A stretch of 36,747 nt of DNA from Eubacteriales bacterium (GCA_030533385.1 JAUNJG010000016.1:1-36747), one strand, 5' to 3'. Counted from the first letter of the stretch, positions 1 through 9,469 are shown. Numbers and translations: made by a program. The notes: generated by a model not told the origin, from the sequence alone.

Positions 1-69
1 AACATTTGAAAGAAAAACAAAAGAAAAGTTGCCAACGTTTACTTGACACAAACGCAGGGAGGTTTTTCC
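1..69. other. 5' window edge, no gene seen
   Basis: This short A-rich stretch lies upstream of the miaB promoter. A TTGACA occurs at 43-48, but no -10 box lies 16-18 nt downstream of it, so I do not call it a promoter. Whatever gene precedes miaB is outside the window. Confidence 0.5.
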
Positions 70-98
70 TTGAAAAATAGCGGACTTTAGCCTATAAT
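70..98 (+). promoter_or_regulatory. Sigma-A promoter of the miaB-mutS-mutL cluster
   Basis: TTGAAA at 70-75 is followed by a 17 nt spacer and a perfect TATAAT at 93-98. Transcription would start near 105. The first ATG of the open frame (97-99) overlaps the -10 box, so it cannot be on this transcript. This argues for translation starting at 142. Confidence 0.85.
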
Positions 99-141
99 GG
101 TTCTGTTTTATAAGTCTAACGATAGAAAGGATAAAAGAACA

Positions 142-1590
142 ATGATAGATAACCGAACAGAAGTAGATGTGGAGATGCAGGAGGCGCCGGAAGAAGAGCC
201 GGCCAGACAGCGCTTTTTCATCAAAAAGTGCAGGGAGCTGCTGCAAAAAAGAGAACAGGAGCTGGGAAGGAAGCTCACCTTTCATGACCAGACCTTCGGG
301 TGTCAGATGAATTTTAAAGATTCGGAAAAATTAAATGGGATTTTGGAGGAAATCGGTTATGTGCCGGTAAACAGCGAGGATGCTGACTTTGTATACTATA
401 ACACCTGCACCGTGAGGGAGAACGCCAATGTGAGAGTGTACGGCCGTCTTGGCACGTTGAAGACTTACAAAAAGAAAAACCCGGATATGGTCATTGCCAT
501 GTGCGGATGCATGATGCAGGAGGAGGAAGAAGTTCAAAAAGTAAAAGAGGTGTACAAGTTCGTGGACGTGGTGTTCGGCACCCACAACATTTTCAAATTG
601 GCAGAGCTTTTATATCAGTGCCTTTCTACCAAAAGGAGGGTGTTTGATATCTGGGAAAAGACTGATTTGATTATCGAAGATTTGCCGAGCGACAGAAAGC
701 TGAAATTTAAGGCTGGCGTCAACATCATGTTCGGATGCAACAATTTTTGCAGTTATTGCATTGTGCCTTATGTGCGGGGACGCGAGAGGAGCCGCAAGCC
801 GGAGGACATCGTGGCGGAGGTAGAGTGCCTGGCAAAGGAAGGCGTGGTGGAGATCATGCTGCTTGGGCAGAATGTGAACTCTTACGGAAAGACGCTGGAA
901 CATCCTATTACCTTCGCTGAGTTGCTGCGCCGGGTGGAACAGGTAGACGGTATTGAGAGAATCCGTTTTATGACCTCTCATCCTAAGGATTTGTCTGAGG
1001 AACTCATCTCCGTCATGGCGGCTTCCAAAAAGGTGTGCCGTCATCTCCACCTTCCGGTGCAGTCCGGCAGCAGCCGTCTGTTGGAGAAGATGAATCGGAA
1101 ATATACGAAAGAACAATATTTAGAATTAGTAGGAAAGCTGCGGGAGGCCATGCCGGATTTATCTTTGACGACAGATATTATCGTGGGATTTCCGGGGGAG
1201 ACGGAGGAAGATTTCCAGGAAACCCTTGATATGGTAAGGAAAGCCCGGTATGACAGTGCGTTCACCTTTATTTATTCTAAGCGTTCCGGCACTCCGGCGG
1301 CTGAGATGGAAGAGCAGATACCGGAGGATGTGGTGCATGACCGTTTTGACCGCCTTTTGAAAGTGGTGGGGGAAGTGGCGAAAGAAAGGAACGCCAGACT
1401 GAAAGGAAAGACGGAACTGGTTTTGGTAGAAGGCCCGGATGAGAAGGACGACACCATGATGACCGGGCGGCTTTCCAATAACAACGTCGTACATTTCAAG
1501 GCGGATGCTTCTGTCATTGGCAAGATTGTGCCGGTGGTGCTGGAGGAGGCCAAGGGCTTTTATTATCTGGGGAGGTTGAGCAATGGCTAA
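142..1590 (+). CDS. miaB: tRNA-2-methylthio-N6-dimethylallyladenosine synthase MiaB
   Basis: MiaB is a radical SAM methylthiotransferase that adds the 2-methylthio group to i6A37 of tRNAs reading UNN codons; it acts on the product of MiaA, encoded downstream. The 482-residue protein has the family order: an N-terminal UPF0004 domain with cluster ligands Cys54 (FGCQMN), Cys89 (NTC) and the CGC at 121-123, a radical SAM core with Cys199-x3-Cys203-x2-Cys206, and a C-terminal TRAM domain. I chose ATG 142 because the frame's earlier ATG at 97 lies inside the -10 box, and an AAAGG at 126-130 sits upstream of 142. The first 20 or so residues are acidic and variable. The 3' end overlaps mutS by 8 nt, which indicates translational coupling. 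Confidence 0.95.
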   Translation: MIDNRTEVDVEMQEAPEEEPARQRFFIKKCRELLQKREQELGRKLTFHDQTFGCQMNFKDSEKLNGILEEIGYVPVNSEDADFVYYNTCTVRENANVRVYGRLGTLKTYKKKNPDMVIAMCGCMMQEEEEVQKVKEVYKFVDVVFGTHNIFKLAELLYQCLSTKRRVFDIWEKTDLIIEDLPSDRKLKFKAGVNIMFGCNNFCSYCIVPYVRGRERSRKPEDIVAEVECLAKEGVVEIMLLGQNVNSYGKTLEHPITFAELLRRVEQVDGIERIRFMTSHPKDLSEELISVMAASKKVCRHLHLPVQSGSSRLLEKMNRKYTKEQYLELVGKLREAMPDLSLTTDIIVGFPGETEEDFQETLDMVRKARYDSAFTFIYSKRSGTPAAEMEEQIPEDVVHDRFDRLLKVVGEVAKERNARLKGKTELVLVEGPDEKDDTMMTGRLSNNNVVHFKADASVIGKIVPVVLEEAKGFYYLGRLSNG

Positions 1591-4213
1591 ACTGACGCCC
1601 ATGATGGAACAGTATTTTGAAATTAAAAATAAATACAAAGACTGCATTTTGTTTTACCGTCTTGGTGATTTTTATGAAATGTTCTATGACGATGCCCTGA
1701 CGGCATCGAAGGAGCTGGAGATTACCCTGACGGGCAAAAATTGTGGGCAGGAGGAGCGGGCACCTATGTGCGGCGTTCCTTTTCATTCTTGTGAGCCGTA
1801 CATCAATAAGTTGGTGGAAAAGGGGTACCGGGTGGCCATCTGTGAGCAGGTGGAGGATCCAAAAGCGGCCAAAGGTATCGTAAAGCGGGACGTCATCCGG
1901 GTGGTGACGCCGGGAACCAACACTTTGACGCAAAGTCTGGACGAGTCCAAAAATAATTATATTATGAGCGTCTTTTGCGAAAATGATACTTTTGGTCTGG
2001 CGGTCTGCGATTTGTCAACAGGAGAGTTTCGCACCACCGAAGTAAAGTATCAGGATGCTCTTTTGGATGAAATTAACAAGTTTCAGCCGGCGGAGATTAT
2101 CTGTAATGACGGTTTTTGCATCTGTGGCGTGGATTTTGATTGGATGAAAGACAAGCTTGGCACGGTAATTACTCCGTCTGCCAGCTATTATTTTGAGATG
2201 GAGCATTGTGAATCCATGATCAAAGAACAGTATCACCTCATGAATCTGGACGGCATTGGTCTTTCAGACTATCCGTTTGCCATCATAGCCAGCGGCGGTC
2301 TTTTGCAATATCTTCACGAGACGCAGAAAACTTCTCTGGCACATCTGATGGAGCTGATTCCTTATTCTACGCAAAATTATATGGTGCTTGACAGTTCCAC
2401 CAGAAGGAATCTGGAATTGTGCGAGACGTTGAGAGAAAAGAGCAAGAAAGGCAGCCTTTTATGGGTACTGGATAAGACGAAAACCGCCATGGGAGCCAGA
2501 CGGCTCCGAAAGATGGTGGAGCAGCCTCTGATACACAGGCAGTCCATCAACGATCGACTGGATGCGGTGGAGATGCTCAGGGACAATGTGATGGCGAGAG
2601 AAGAACTGCGGGAATACATGAATTCCATCTATGATTTGGAGCGGCTCACCATGAAAATCAGCTATCGCTCGGCCAATCCGAGGGATTTGATTTCTTTTAA
2701 AACTTCGATTCAGTACCTTCCTTATATTAAGGATATCTTAGGACAGTTCAGTCAGGGAGTGCTTTCTCAGATGGCGGGGGAGCTGGACACGCTGGAAGAT
2801 TTCTATGAGCTGCTGGAAGCGTCCATCGAGGAAGATCCGCCTATCGCCATCAAGGAGGGCGGTATTTTGAAGGCAGGATATGACGAGGAAATAGACAGGC
2901 TGAAACTGGCGAAAACCGAGGGAAAAACCTGGCTGGCAGAGTTGGAGGAGCGGGAGCGGGAAAAAACAGGCATCAAAAACCTGAGAGTTCGCTACAATAA
3001 AGTGTTCAGCTATTATATAGAGGTGACCAACTCTTACAAAGAGATGGTGCCGGATTATTACATCCGAAGGCAGACGCTGGCAAATGCGGAGCGGTATACG
3101 ACAGAAGAGCTGGTGGAGTTGGCGAAAACGATTTTGGGAGCGGAAGAGACGCTATGTGCGTTGGAATACGAGCGCTATGTGGAAATCAGAGAGACGCTTG
3201 CGGCTCAGATGGAGCGGATTCAAAAAACAGCTCATGTCATCGCCTGGCTGGATGCCTTTGCCTCCCTGGCGGTGGTGGCAGAACAAAACGGTTATGTCCG
3301 CCCGTCGTTAAATCAGAGAGGTCTGGTGGACATCCGGGACGGAAGACATCCGGTGGTAGAAAAAATGATGAACGGTGAGCTGTTTGTGGCCAATGACACG
3401 CTCCTTGATCATAAGAAAAACCGGGTCAACATCATTACCGGGCCGAATATGGCGGGAAAATCGACCTATATGAGGCAGACGGCACTCATCGTCCTCATGG
3501 CGCAGATTGGTTCTTTCGTCCCGGCAAAATCTGCCAGCATCGGGCTGGTGGATCGGATTTTTACAAGAGTGGGAGCTTCTGACGACCTGGCGTCTGGGCA
3601 GAGTACTTTTATGGTGGAGATGATCGAGGTGGCCAATATTTTGCGCCACGCCACGAAAGACAGTCTGCTGATTTTGGATGAAATTGGAAGAGGAACCAGC
3701 ACTTATGACGGTTTGTCCATCGCCTGGGCGGTGGTGGAATACATTGCCAACAACGGGCTGGCGGGAGCAAAAACCTTGTTCGCCACCCACTATCATGAGC
3801 TGACGGAGCTGGAAGGAAAACTGCCGGGAGTCAATAACTATTGTATTGCCGTGCAGGAAAAAGGGGATAATATTATTTTTCTTCGCAAGATCATCAAGGG
3901 CAGTGCAGATAAGAGCTACGGAATTCAGGTGGCCAAGCTGGCAGGGGTACCTGAGGTGGTGATTGAGCGGGCAAAGGAGATTGCCGGAGAGTTGGAACTT
4001 TCGGATATTGCCGCCAACCGGCAGGACGCAGGCAGGCGCAGGGCGAAAGAGCCGGAACCGGTGCAGCTTTCCCTGTTTGACACCATGGGCATTCTTCCGG
4101 TGGAGAAAAAAGACAGTCCGGTGGAAAAAAAGCTGAAAGAAACGGATTTGGGGAATATGACGCCGATACAGGCGTTGAATTTCCTTTATGAACTACAGCA
4201 AAGCTGCCGATAA
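1583..4213 (+). CDS. mutS: DNA mismatch repair protein MutS
   Basis: MutS recognises mismatches and starts repair as an ATP-dependent sliding clamp. The 876-residue protein has the usual family length. The mismatch-binding Phe-x-Glu motif is seen near the N terminus (GDFYEMF). The ATPase domain carries Walker A GPNMAGKS at 620-627, Walker B LLILDEIGRGTS, and the ATHYHEL switch. The C terminus has the short helical tail common in Firmicutes, ending in a region that contains VQLSLFD. The ATG overlaps the end of miaB by 8 nt, and mutL follows after 18 nt, so the genes form an operon. Nothing in the sequence looks damaged. Confidence 0.97.
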   Translation: MAKLTPMMEQYFEIKNKYKDCILFYRLGDFYEMFYDDALTASKELEITLTGKNCGQEERAPMCGVPFHSCEPYINKLVEKGYRVAICEQVEDPKAAKGIVKRDVIRVVTPGTNTLTQSLDESKNNYIMSVFCENDTFGLAVCDLSTGEFRTTEVKYQDALLDEINKFQPAEIICNDGFCICGVDFDWMKDKLGTVITPSASYYFEMEHCESMIKEQYHLMNLDGIGLSDYPFAIIASGGLLQYLHETQKTSLAHLMELIPYSTQNYMVLDSSTRRNLELCETLREKSKKGSLLWVLDKTKTAMGARRLRKMVEQPLIHRQSINDRLDAVEMLRDNVMAREELREYMNSIYDLERLTMKISYRSANPRDLISFKTSIQYLPYIKDILGQFSQGVLSQMAGELDTLEDFYELLEASIEEDPPIAIKEGGILKAGYDEEIDRLKLAKTEGKTWLAELEEREREKTGIKNLRVRYNKVFSYYIEVTNSYKEMVPDYYIRRQTLANAERYTTEELVELAKTILGAEETLCALEYERYVEIRETLAAQMERIQKTAHVIAWLDAFASLAVVAEQNGYVRPSLNQRGLVDIRDGRHPVVEKMMNGELFVANDTLLDHKKNRVNIITGPNMAGKSTYMRQTALIVLMAQIGSFVPAKSASIGLVDRIFTRVGASDDLASGQSTFMVEMIEVANILRHATKDSLLILDEIGRGTSTYDGLSIAWAVVEYIANNGLAGAKTLFATHYHELTELEGKLPGVNNYCIAVQEKGDNIIFLRKIIKGSADKSYGIQVAKLAGVPEVVIERAKEIAGELELSDIAANRQDAGRRRAKEPEPVQLSLFDTMGILPVEKKDSPVEKKLKETDLGNMTPIQALNFLYELQQSCR

Positions 4214-4231
4214 AGGCAAAAGGAGGAAGCC

Positions 4232-6244
4232 ATGGCAGAGATTCATGTTTTAGATAAAGATACCATCAATCAGATTGCCGCCGGGGAGGTGGTAGAACGC
4301 CCGGCTTCCATCGTAAAGGAGTTGGTGGAAAATGCGCTGGATGCGCTCTCCACGGCAGTGACCATAGAAATCAAGGGTGGTGGCATTGATTTTATCCGCA
4401 TCACGGACAACGGCAGCGGCATTGAAAAGGAACAGGTAAAAAAGGCGTTTCTTCGTCATGCCACCAGCAAAATTTCTTCTGCCAGAGATTTGGAAACTGT
4501 GGGATCTTTGGGGTTTAGAGGAGAGGCTCTTTCCAGCATTGCCGCTGTGGCGAAGGTGGAGCTGATTACCAAGACGGGCGAAGGAATCTCCGGCGTCCGC
4601 TATGTCATTGAGGGCGGGGAGGAGATTGCTTTTGAGGAAATCGGCTGTCCGGAAGGCACCACCTTTGTCATACGGAATTTGTTTTACAACACGCCGGCAA
4701 GACGAAAATTTTTGAAATCGGCCATGACGGAAGCCGGCTATGTGGAGGCTTTTGTTCAGCGGCTGGCGCTCAGTCATCCGGCGGTGTCTTTTAAATTTAT
4801 CTGTGATAATAAAAATAAGATCTCCACCTCCGGAAATGGAAATTTAAAAGACGTGATTTATCATATTTTTGGCAGGGACATTGCCATGAACTTGTTGGAA
4901 GTTCATAGCAAAGAAGGCGGCGTTTCCATTGAAGGTTATATTGGAAAGCCGGTGATTTCCAGGGGAAACCGCAATTATGAAAATTACTTTGTCAATGGCA
5001 GGTATCTGAAAAACACCATCATCAGCCGGGGGATTGAGGATGGGTACAAGGGACATGCCATGGTGCACAAATTCCCGTTTACCGCATTGATGATTGAGAT
5101 GGATTCCCGGTATTTTGATGTCAATGTGCATCCTGCCAAGATGGAAATGCGGTTTAATAACGGAGAAGAATTGTATACCGCCATGGTATCGGCAATAAAA
5201 AACAGCTTTATCAAAAAGGAGCTGATTCCAAGCGTCTCCCTGGAAAAAAGGCGGGCGTCCACTCCGGACATAAAAAAGGATGTGCCGGAGCCATTTGAAA
5301 AAAAGAGAAAACAGATAGAGGATCATTTTGCTCACCTGAGCCGGGAGAAACTGGCGGAGATCGAGAGCCGGAAGCAGGAGGATTCGGGAGAGCCGGAAGC
5401 GGAAAAACCGGCCTCCTCCGTGTCCATCGCAGAGAAAATCGCACGATTGAATGTGGGGAGTCTGTCCCATGTAAAGCAGGAAATTGACAGGGCCATGCCG
5501 GAAAAACAGGTGACAGAAAAAAACGAGAAGCCAGACGTTCCTGTGTTAAGGGACAGTCATGGGCAGAAAGAGGAGAGAGAAAGCGAGAAGACGAACGCTT
5601 CGTTTTCTTCTTTTCAGGGGGAGCAGATGGAGTTGTCCGATATTCCTCTGCTGTCCAGGGAGGCAAGACCGAGGCATCGTCTCATCGGGCAGGTGTTCCA
5701 GACCTACTGGATGGTAGAATACGAAGATAAGCTGTTCTTTGTCGATCAGCACGCCGCCCATGAAAAGGTGATGTATGAGCGGCTGAAAAAAAATCTGGAA
5801 GAAAAAACCGTGCAGCAGCAGATGGTGGCACCGCCCATCATCTTGACGTTCTCCATGAAGGAGCGAGAGCGCTTTTTGCAGTTTGCGGATGCTTTTGCTG
5901 CCCTGGGTTATCTGATAGAAGAATTTGGGGGAGAGGACTACTGCGTCCGCGCTGTGCCGTCCAACCTTTACGGTTTGAATCAGCAGGATTTGTTTTTTGA
6001 GATGTTGGACCGGCTGGATGAAAACAGCAGCCGCCTCCCTCTGGACATGATTACCGACAAGCTGGCGTCCATGGCCTGCAAAGCGGCGGTAAAAGGAAAT
6101 CAGAAATTGAGTTTTCAGGAGATGGACAGTCTGATGGAACAGTTGTTAGAGCTGGAAAATCCCTATCAGTGTCCCCATGGCAGGCCGACGATCATCTCCA
6201 TGACGAAATATGAATTGGAAAAAAAGTTTAAGCGGGTGCAATGA
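4232..6244 (+). CDS. mutL: DNA mismatch repair endonuclease MutL
   Basis: MutL links mismatch recognition by MutS to strand incision. The N-terminal GHKL ATPase has Glu30 and Asn34 in KELVENALDA, DNGSGI, and RGEALSSIA. The C-terminal domain has the metal-binding endonuclease motif DQHAAHEKVMYE at 505-516, matching DQHA-x2-E-x4-E, plus ACKAAVKG and CPHGRPT near the end. This is therefore the nicking type found in bacteria without MutH. A low-complexity charged linker of about 150 residues (roughly 340-490) joins the domains. An AAAGGAGGA ribosome site precedes the ATG. Confidence 0.97.
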   Translation: MAEIHVLDKDTINQIAAGEVVERPASIVKELVENALDALSTAVTIEIKGGGIDFIRITDNGSGIEKEQVKKAFLRHATSKISSARDLETVGSLGFRGEALSSIAAVAKVELITKTGEGISGVRYVIEGGEEIAFEEIGCPEGTTFVIRNLFYNTPARRKFLKSAMTEAGYVEAFVQRLALSHPAVSFKFICDNKNKISTSGNGNLKDVIYHIFGRDIAMNLLEVHSKEGGVSIEGYIGKPVISRGNRNYENYFVNGRYLKNTIISRGIEDGYKGHAMVHKFPFTALMIEMDSRYFDVNVHPAKMEMRFNNGEELYTAMVSAIKNSFIKKELIPSVSLEKRRASTPDIKKDVPEPFEKKRKQIEDHFAHLSREKLAEIESRKQEDSGEPEAEKPASSVSIAEKIARLNVGSLSHVKQEIDRAMPEKQVTEKNEKPDVPVLRDSHGQKEERESEKTNASFSSFQGEQMELSDIPLLSREARPRHRLIGQVFQTYWMVEYEDKLFFVDQHAAHEKVMYERLKKNLEEKTVQQQMVAPPIILTFSMKERERFLQFADAFAALGYLIEEFGGEDYCVRAVPSNLYGLNQQDLFFEMLDRLDENSSRLPLDMITDKLASMACKAAVKGNQKLSFQEMDSLMEQLLELENPYQCPHGRPTIISMTKYELEKKFKRVQ

Positions 6245-6302
6245 GAAGACGGACATAAATATATCTATTAAGTTGAATGTAAATCGTGGATGGAGGTAAG
6301 AA

Positions 6303-7262
6303 ATGGATCAGAGGGAAAAGAAGCCGCTGGTGGTGTTGACTGGCCCCACGGCGGCGGGGAAGACGAGTTTGTCCATCGGTCTTGCAAAGCGGATTGGCGG
6401 GGAGATTATCAGCGCCGATTCCATGCAGGTGTATAAGAAAATGAACATCGGAACGGCGAAGATCATGCCGGAGGAGATGGACGGCGTCCCTCATCACCTG
6501 GTGGATGTCTTGGATCCGGAGGAAGAGTTTAATGTGGTTCGGTTTCAGCAGATGGCGAAGAAGGCCATGGAAGAGATTTATGAGCGGGGACATATTCCCA
6601 TCGTGGTAGGGGGAACCGGATTTTATGTTCAGGCGCTGCTCTACGATATTGATTTTTCTTCTCATGAGGCGGAGGAAGAGTATCGCCGCACATTGCAGCA
6701 GATGGCAAAAGAACGGGGAGGTCAATATCTGTATGAGAAATTAAAACAGGTTGATCCGGCCTATGCGGCCATCACCCATGCGAACAATGTAAAAAAAGTC
6801 ATCCGGGCGCTGGAATATTACCATGAGACTGGGAAAAAACTGTCTGAGCACAATAAGGACCAGAGAGAGAAGGAATCCCCCTACCGGTTTGCCTGCTTCG
6901 TGTTAAGCCACGACAGGCAGGAGCTTTACCGGAGAATCGATCAAAGAGTGGACGGGATGATGGAACAGGGACTGTTAGAGGAAGTAAAAGGCTTGATGCA
7001 AGACGGATATCAAAGAGACCTTGTCTCCATGCAGGGCATTGGGTACAAAGAGTTTTTTGGATATTTTGACGGGACGGTTTCTCTTGAGGAGACCATAGAA
7101 AAAATAAAACAGAACACGAGGCATTTTGCGAAGAGACAGTTGACCTGGTTTCGGAGAGAAAAGGAGGTCATCTGGGTGAAGAAACAAGAATATGGACATG
7201 AGGATGAGATTCTGGAAAGAATGAGTCACGTTCTCGAAGAGAAAGGAATCTGGCAACAGTGA
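6303..7262 (+). CDS. miaA: tRNA dimethylallyltransferase MiaA
   Basis: MiaA transfers a dimethylallyl group from DMAPP to N6 of A37 in tRNAs reading UNN codons, giving i6A, which MiaB then methylthiolates. The 319-residue protein has the P-loop GPTAAGKT at 14-21, the SADSMQVYK substrate motif, and GGTGFYVQALL. The length is normal. A GGAGG lies just upstream of the ATG. The gene follows mutL after 58 nt and touches the next gene at its stop codon. In many Firmicutes hfq follows miaA directly; there is no room for it here. Confidence 0.96.
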   Translation: MDQREKKPLVVLTGPTAAGKTSLSIGLAKRIGGEIISADSMQVYKKMNIGTAKIMPEEMDGVPHHLVDVLDPEEEFNVVRFQQMAKKAMEEIYERGHIPIVVGGTGFYVQALLYDIDFSSHEAEEEYRRTLQQMAKERGGQYLYEKLKQVDPAYAAITHANNVKKVIRALEYYHETGKKLSEHNKDQREKESPYRFACFVLSHDRQELYRRIDQRVDGMMEQGLLEEVKGLMQDGYQRDLVSMQGIGYKEFFGYFDGTVSLEETIEKIKQNTRHFAKRQLTWFRREKEVIWVKKQEYGHEDEILERMSHVLEEKGIWQQ

Positions 7263-8557
7263 TGAACGAACAAAAACAAAGATTGGAACAGTATTATGAA
7301 AGTATGGGAATTTCAAAACCGGTATTCTGGTTTTGTTCAAAGATAGAGAAGACATTGCAAGAACGATTTGCGCAGGTGGATGAGATCGCCGAGTGTAATC
7401 AGATGAAGGTGCTAAAGGCGATGAGAGATAACCGTCTCAGTGAAGCCTGTTTTGCACCGACCACCGGTTACGGCTACAACGATGTGGGAAGAGAGACGCT
7501 GGAAAAAATTTATGCCGATGTATTTGGCACAGAGGATGCACTGGTTCGCCCGCAGATTACCTGTGGTACTCATGCCCTGGCACTGGCGCTCATGAGCCAG
7601 CTCCGACCGGGGGACGAGTTGCTCTCCCCGGTGGGAAAGCCTTACGACACTCTGGAGGAGGTCATTGGAATTCGACCTTCCAACGGTTCCCTGGCAGAGT
7701 ACGGCATCTCCTACCGTCAGGTGGATTTGCTTGCGGATGGAAGTTTTGACTGGGAAAATATTGAGAAGGCTCTGAATGAGAAGACAAAGCTGGTGACCAT
7801 TCAGCGCTCGAAAGGGTACGCTTCCCGCCCGACCTTCTCCGTGGAACAGATAGGAAAACTGATTGCCTTCATAAAAGAGAGGAAGCCGGAGGTGCTTTGC
7901 ATGGTAGATAACTGCTATGGTGAGTTTGTGGAGCTGACGGAGCCTTCTCAGGTGGGGGCTGACTTAATCGTAGGTTCTCTCATAAAAAATCCCGGCGGTG
8001 GTCTGGCGCCCATCGGCGGCTATCTTTGCGGAACCAGAGAATGTATTGAGCGGGCGGCCTACCGGCTGACTTCGCCGGGACTTGGCAGAGAGGTGGGCGC
8101 CACCTTGGGTGTCACTCCGGCGCTGACCCAGGGACTGTTTCTGGCACCGACGGTGGTGAAGGGTGCTTTGAAAGGAGCCATGTTTGCCGCAGCCATCTAT
8201 GAGGCCCTTGGATTCACGGTGATTCCGGGCAGTCGGGCCAGCCGACATGACATTATTCAGGAGGTAGAGTTTCATGATCCGGACATTATGGTGGCCTTTT
8301 GTGAGGGCATCCAGGCGGCGGCTCCGGTGGACAGCTTTGTAAAGCCGGAACCGTGGGACATGCCGGGATATGATTCTAAAGTTATCATGGCGGCGGGTGC
8401 CTTTGTTTCCGGTTCTTCCATAGAGCTGAGTGCCGACGGTCCCATGAAGGAACCTTATGCTGTCTATTTTCAAGGAGGTCTTACCTGGGAACATGCCAAA
8501 TACGGGATTATGATGTCTTTACAGAAAATATATGAAACAGGCAAAATACACATTTAA
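7262..8557 (+). CDS. Methionine gamma-lyase-like PLP-dependent protein (YnbB / 'aluminium resistance' family)
   Basis: This fold-type I PLP protein of 431 residues resembles the YnbB family, which databases also label methionine gamma-lyase family or aluminium resistance protein. Visible features are TTGYGYNDVGRE, the cofactor-site stretch QITCGTHALALAL, VDNCYGEF with the PLP-ring aspartate, and the presumed Schiff-base lysine in GSLIKNPGGG (about residue 242). The true substrate is not established for this family; a C-S lyase activity is only inferred. The start could be GTG 7259 or ATG 7262; the ATG gives a TGATG-type junction with miaA. Its position after miaA fits the ynbB neighbourhood of other Firmicutes. 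Confidence 0.85.
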   Translation: MNEQKQRLEQYYESMGISKPVFWFCSKIEKTLQERFAQVDEIAECNQMKVLKAMRDNRLSEACFAPTTGYGYNDVGRETLEKIYADVFGTEDALVRPQITCGTHALALALMSQLRPGDELLSPVGKPYDTLEEVIGIRPSNGSLAEYGISYRQVDLLADGSFDWENIEKALNEKTKLVTIQRSKGYASRPTFSVEQIGKLIAFIKERKPEVLCMVDNCYGEFVELTEPSQVGADLIVGSLIKNPGGGLAPIGGYLCGTRECIERAAYRLTSPGLGREVGATLGVTPALTQGLFLAPTVVKGALKGAMFAAAIYEALGFTVIPGSRASRHDIIQEVEFHDPDIMVAFCEGIQAAAPVDSFVKPEPWDMPGYDSKVIMAAGAFVSGSSIELSADGPMKEPYAVYFQGGLTWEHAKYGIMMSLQKIYETGKIHI

Positions 8558-8615
8558 TTTCATTTTTTTGTAACATAATACACAAAAAGTTAAGGAAACG
8601 CCGCTGGTTAGAGTA
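8558..8615. other. Short AT-rich intergenic, no clear terminator
   Basis: A T7 run lies at about 8566-8572 just after the YnbB-like stop codon, but I could not find a convincing GC-rich stem before it. The end of the first operon is therefore not defined by a visible hairpin. Confidence 0.4.
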
Positions 8616-8644
8616 TATACAAATATTGTTTTGTATGCTAAAAT
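8616..8644 (+). promoter_or_regulatory. Extended -10 promoter of radC with internal dyad
   Basis: TATACA at 8616-8621, a 17 nt spacer, then TAAAAT at 8639-8644 preceded by TGC (extended -10, TGn). The spacer holds a dyad, ATACAA-N8-TTGTAT at 8617-8636, placed where a repressor or activator could bind. The predicted start is near 8651. Confidence 0.65.
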
Positions 8645-8695
8645 ATTGTATTGGACCACTATTTGTCCTGTGTCTGGGGAGACCGGGGAGGATAT

Positions 8696-9394
8696 GTGGA
8701 AAAACAGTTTAAAACAATGAAAGACCGGCCGGTTTCCGAGCGGCCTTATGAAAAGTGTCTGGAGTCCGGCCCGGAAAGTTTAAGCGACGGGGAGCTTCTC
8801 GCTGTCTTGTTGCGTTCCGGCAGCCGGGAATGCAGCGCCCTGGAGCTGGCGTGGAAGATTTTGGAGAAGCACCCGGTGTATAAAGGCATTGGGGGCCTTC
8901 ACCACCTGACTTTGGAGATGCTAAAGGAGCTTCCGGGGATAGGAAACGTGAAGGCCATCGAGATTTTGTGTGTGCTTGAGCTGTCAAAGAGGCTGTCCCG
9001 GGCGTCGGTGGCAAGAGAGGGAGAGTTCAGTGCTCCCGAGCATATAGCGGCGTACTATATGGAGTCGATGCGCCATCTGAACAGGGAAAAGGTGTTGCTG
9101 CTCCTTTTGGATGGGCGGCATCATCTGATGAAAGAGATTGTCCTTTCTCAGGGAACTGCGGACAGCGCCCCTGTCTCGGTGAGGACAATTTTCACCGAAG
9201 CTTTTCGCTGCGGGGCGGTGCACATGATATTGATTCACAATCATCCCTCGGGATATCCGCAGCCCAGCAGAGAAGATTTGGTGCTGACAAGAAAGATCCG
9301 GGAGGCCGGAGAACTGCTCGGCGTGCCGCTGACAGATCACATTATTATCGGGGACAGATGTTTTGTGAGTCTTCGTGAGCAGGATATGATGTGA
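8696..9394 (+). CDS. radC: RadC family JAB/MPN domain protein
   Basis: This RadC-type protein has an N-terminal helix-hairpin-helix region (ELPGIGNVKAIEI) and a C-terminal JAB/MPN metalloprotease-like domain with HNHPSG and Asp194 (His181 and His183, counted from the GTG). Its biochemical role is unsettled; the old link to recombination repair in E. coli was withdrawn. In clostridia it commonly sits directly before mreB, as here. I place the start at GTG 8696, behind GGGGAGGA (8685-8692), although the spacing is short; ATG 8717 is the alternative. The open frame extends further upstream to 8651, but that reaches the predicted transcription start. The loop residue after HNHPSG is Tyr where Asp is more usual. 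Confidence 0.88.
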   Translation: MEKQFKTMKDRPVSERPYEKCLESGPESLSDGELLAVLLRSGSRECSALELAWKILEKHPVYKGIGGLHHLTLEMLKELPGIGNVKAIEILCVLELSKRLSRASVAREGEFSAPEHIAAYYMESMRHLNREKVLLLLLDGRHHLMKEIVLSQGTADSAPVSVRTIFTEAFRCGAVHMILIHNHPSGYPQPSREDLVLTRKIREAGELLGVPLTDHIIIGDRCFVSLREQDMM

Positions 9395-9422
9395 AAAATA
9401 AAAAACAGGAAAAAGAGAATCA

Positions 9423-9437
9423 CCTGCCTTTGGCGGG
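9423..9437 (+). other. Small hairpin between radC and mreB
   Basis: CCTGCC-TTT-GGCGGG forms a 6 bp stem with one G-U pair. It has no following T-run, so it is not a standard terminator. It may mark an RNA processing or pausing site. Confidence 0.3.
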
Positions 9438-9469
9438 AATGTATAAAGCGTAGGAAAGGAGACATACCG

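Noticed and set aside
43-48. TTGACA as the -35 box of a promoter at the window start
   Set aside because: There is no -10 match 16-18 nt downstream. The TTGAAA/TATAAT pair at 70-98 is much better.
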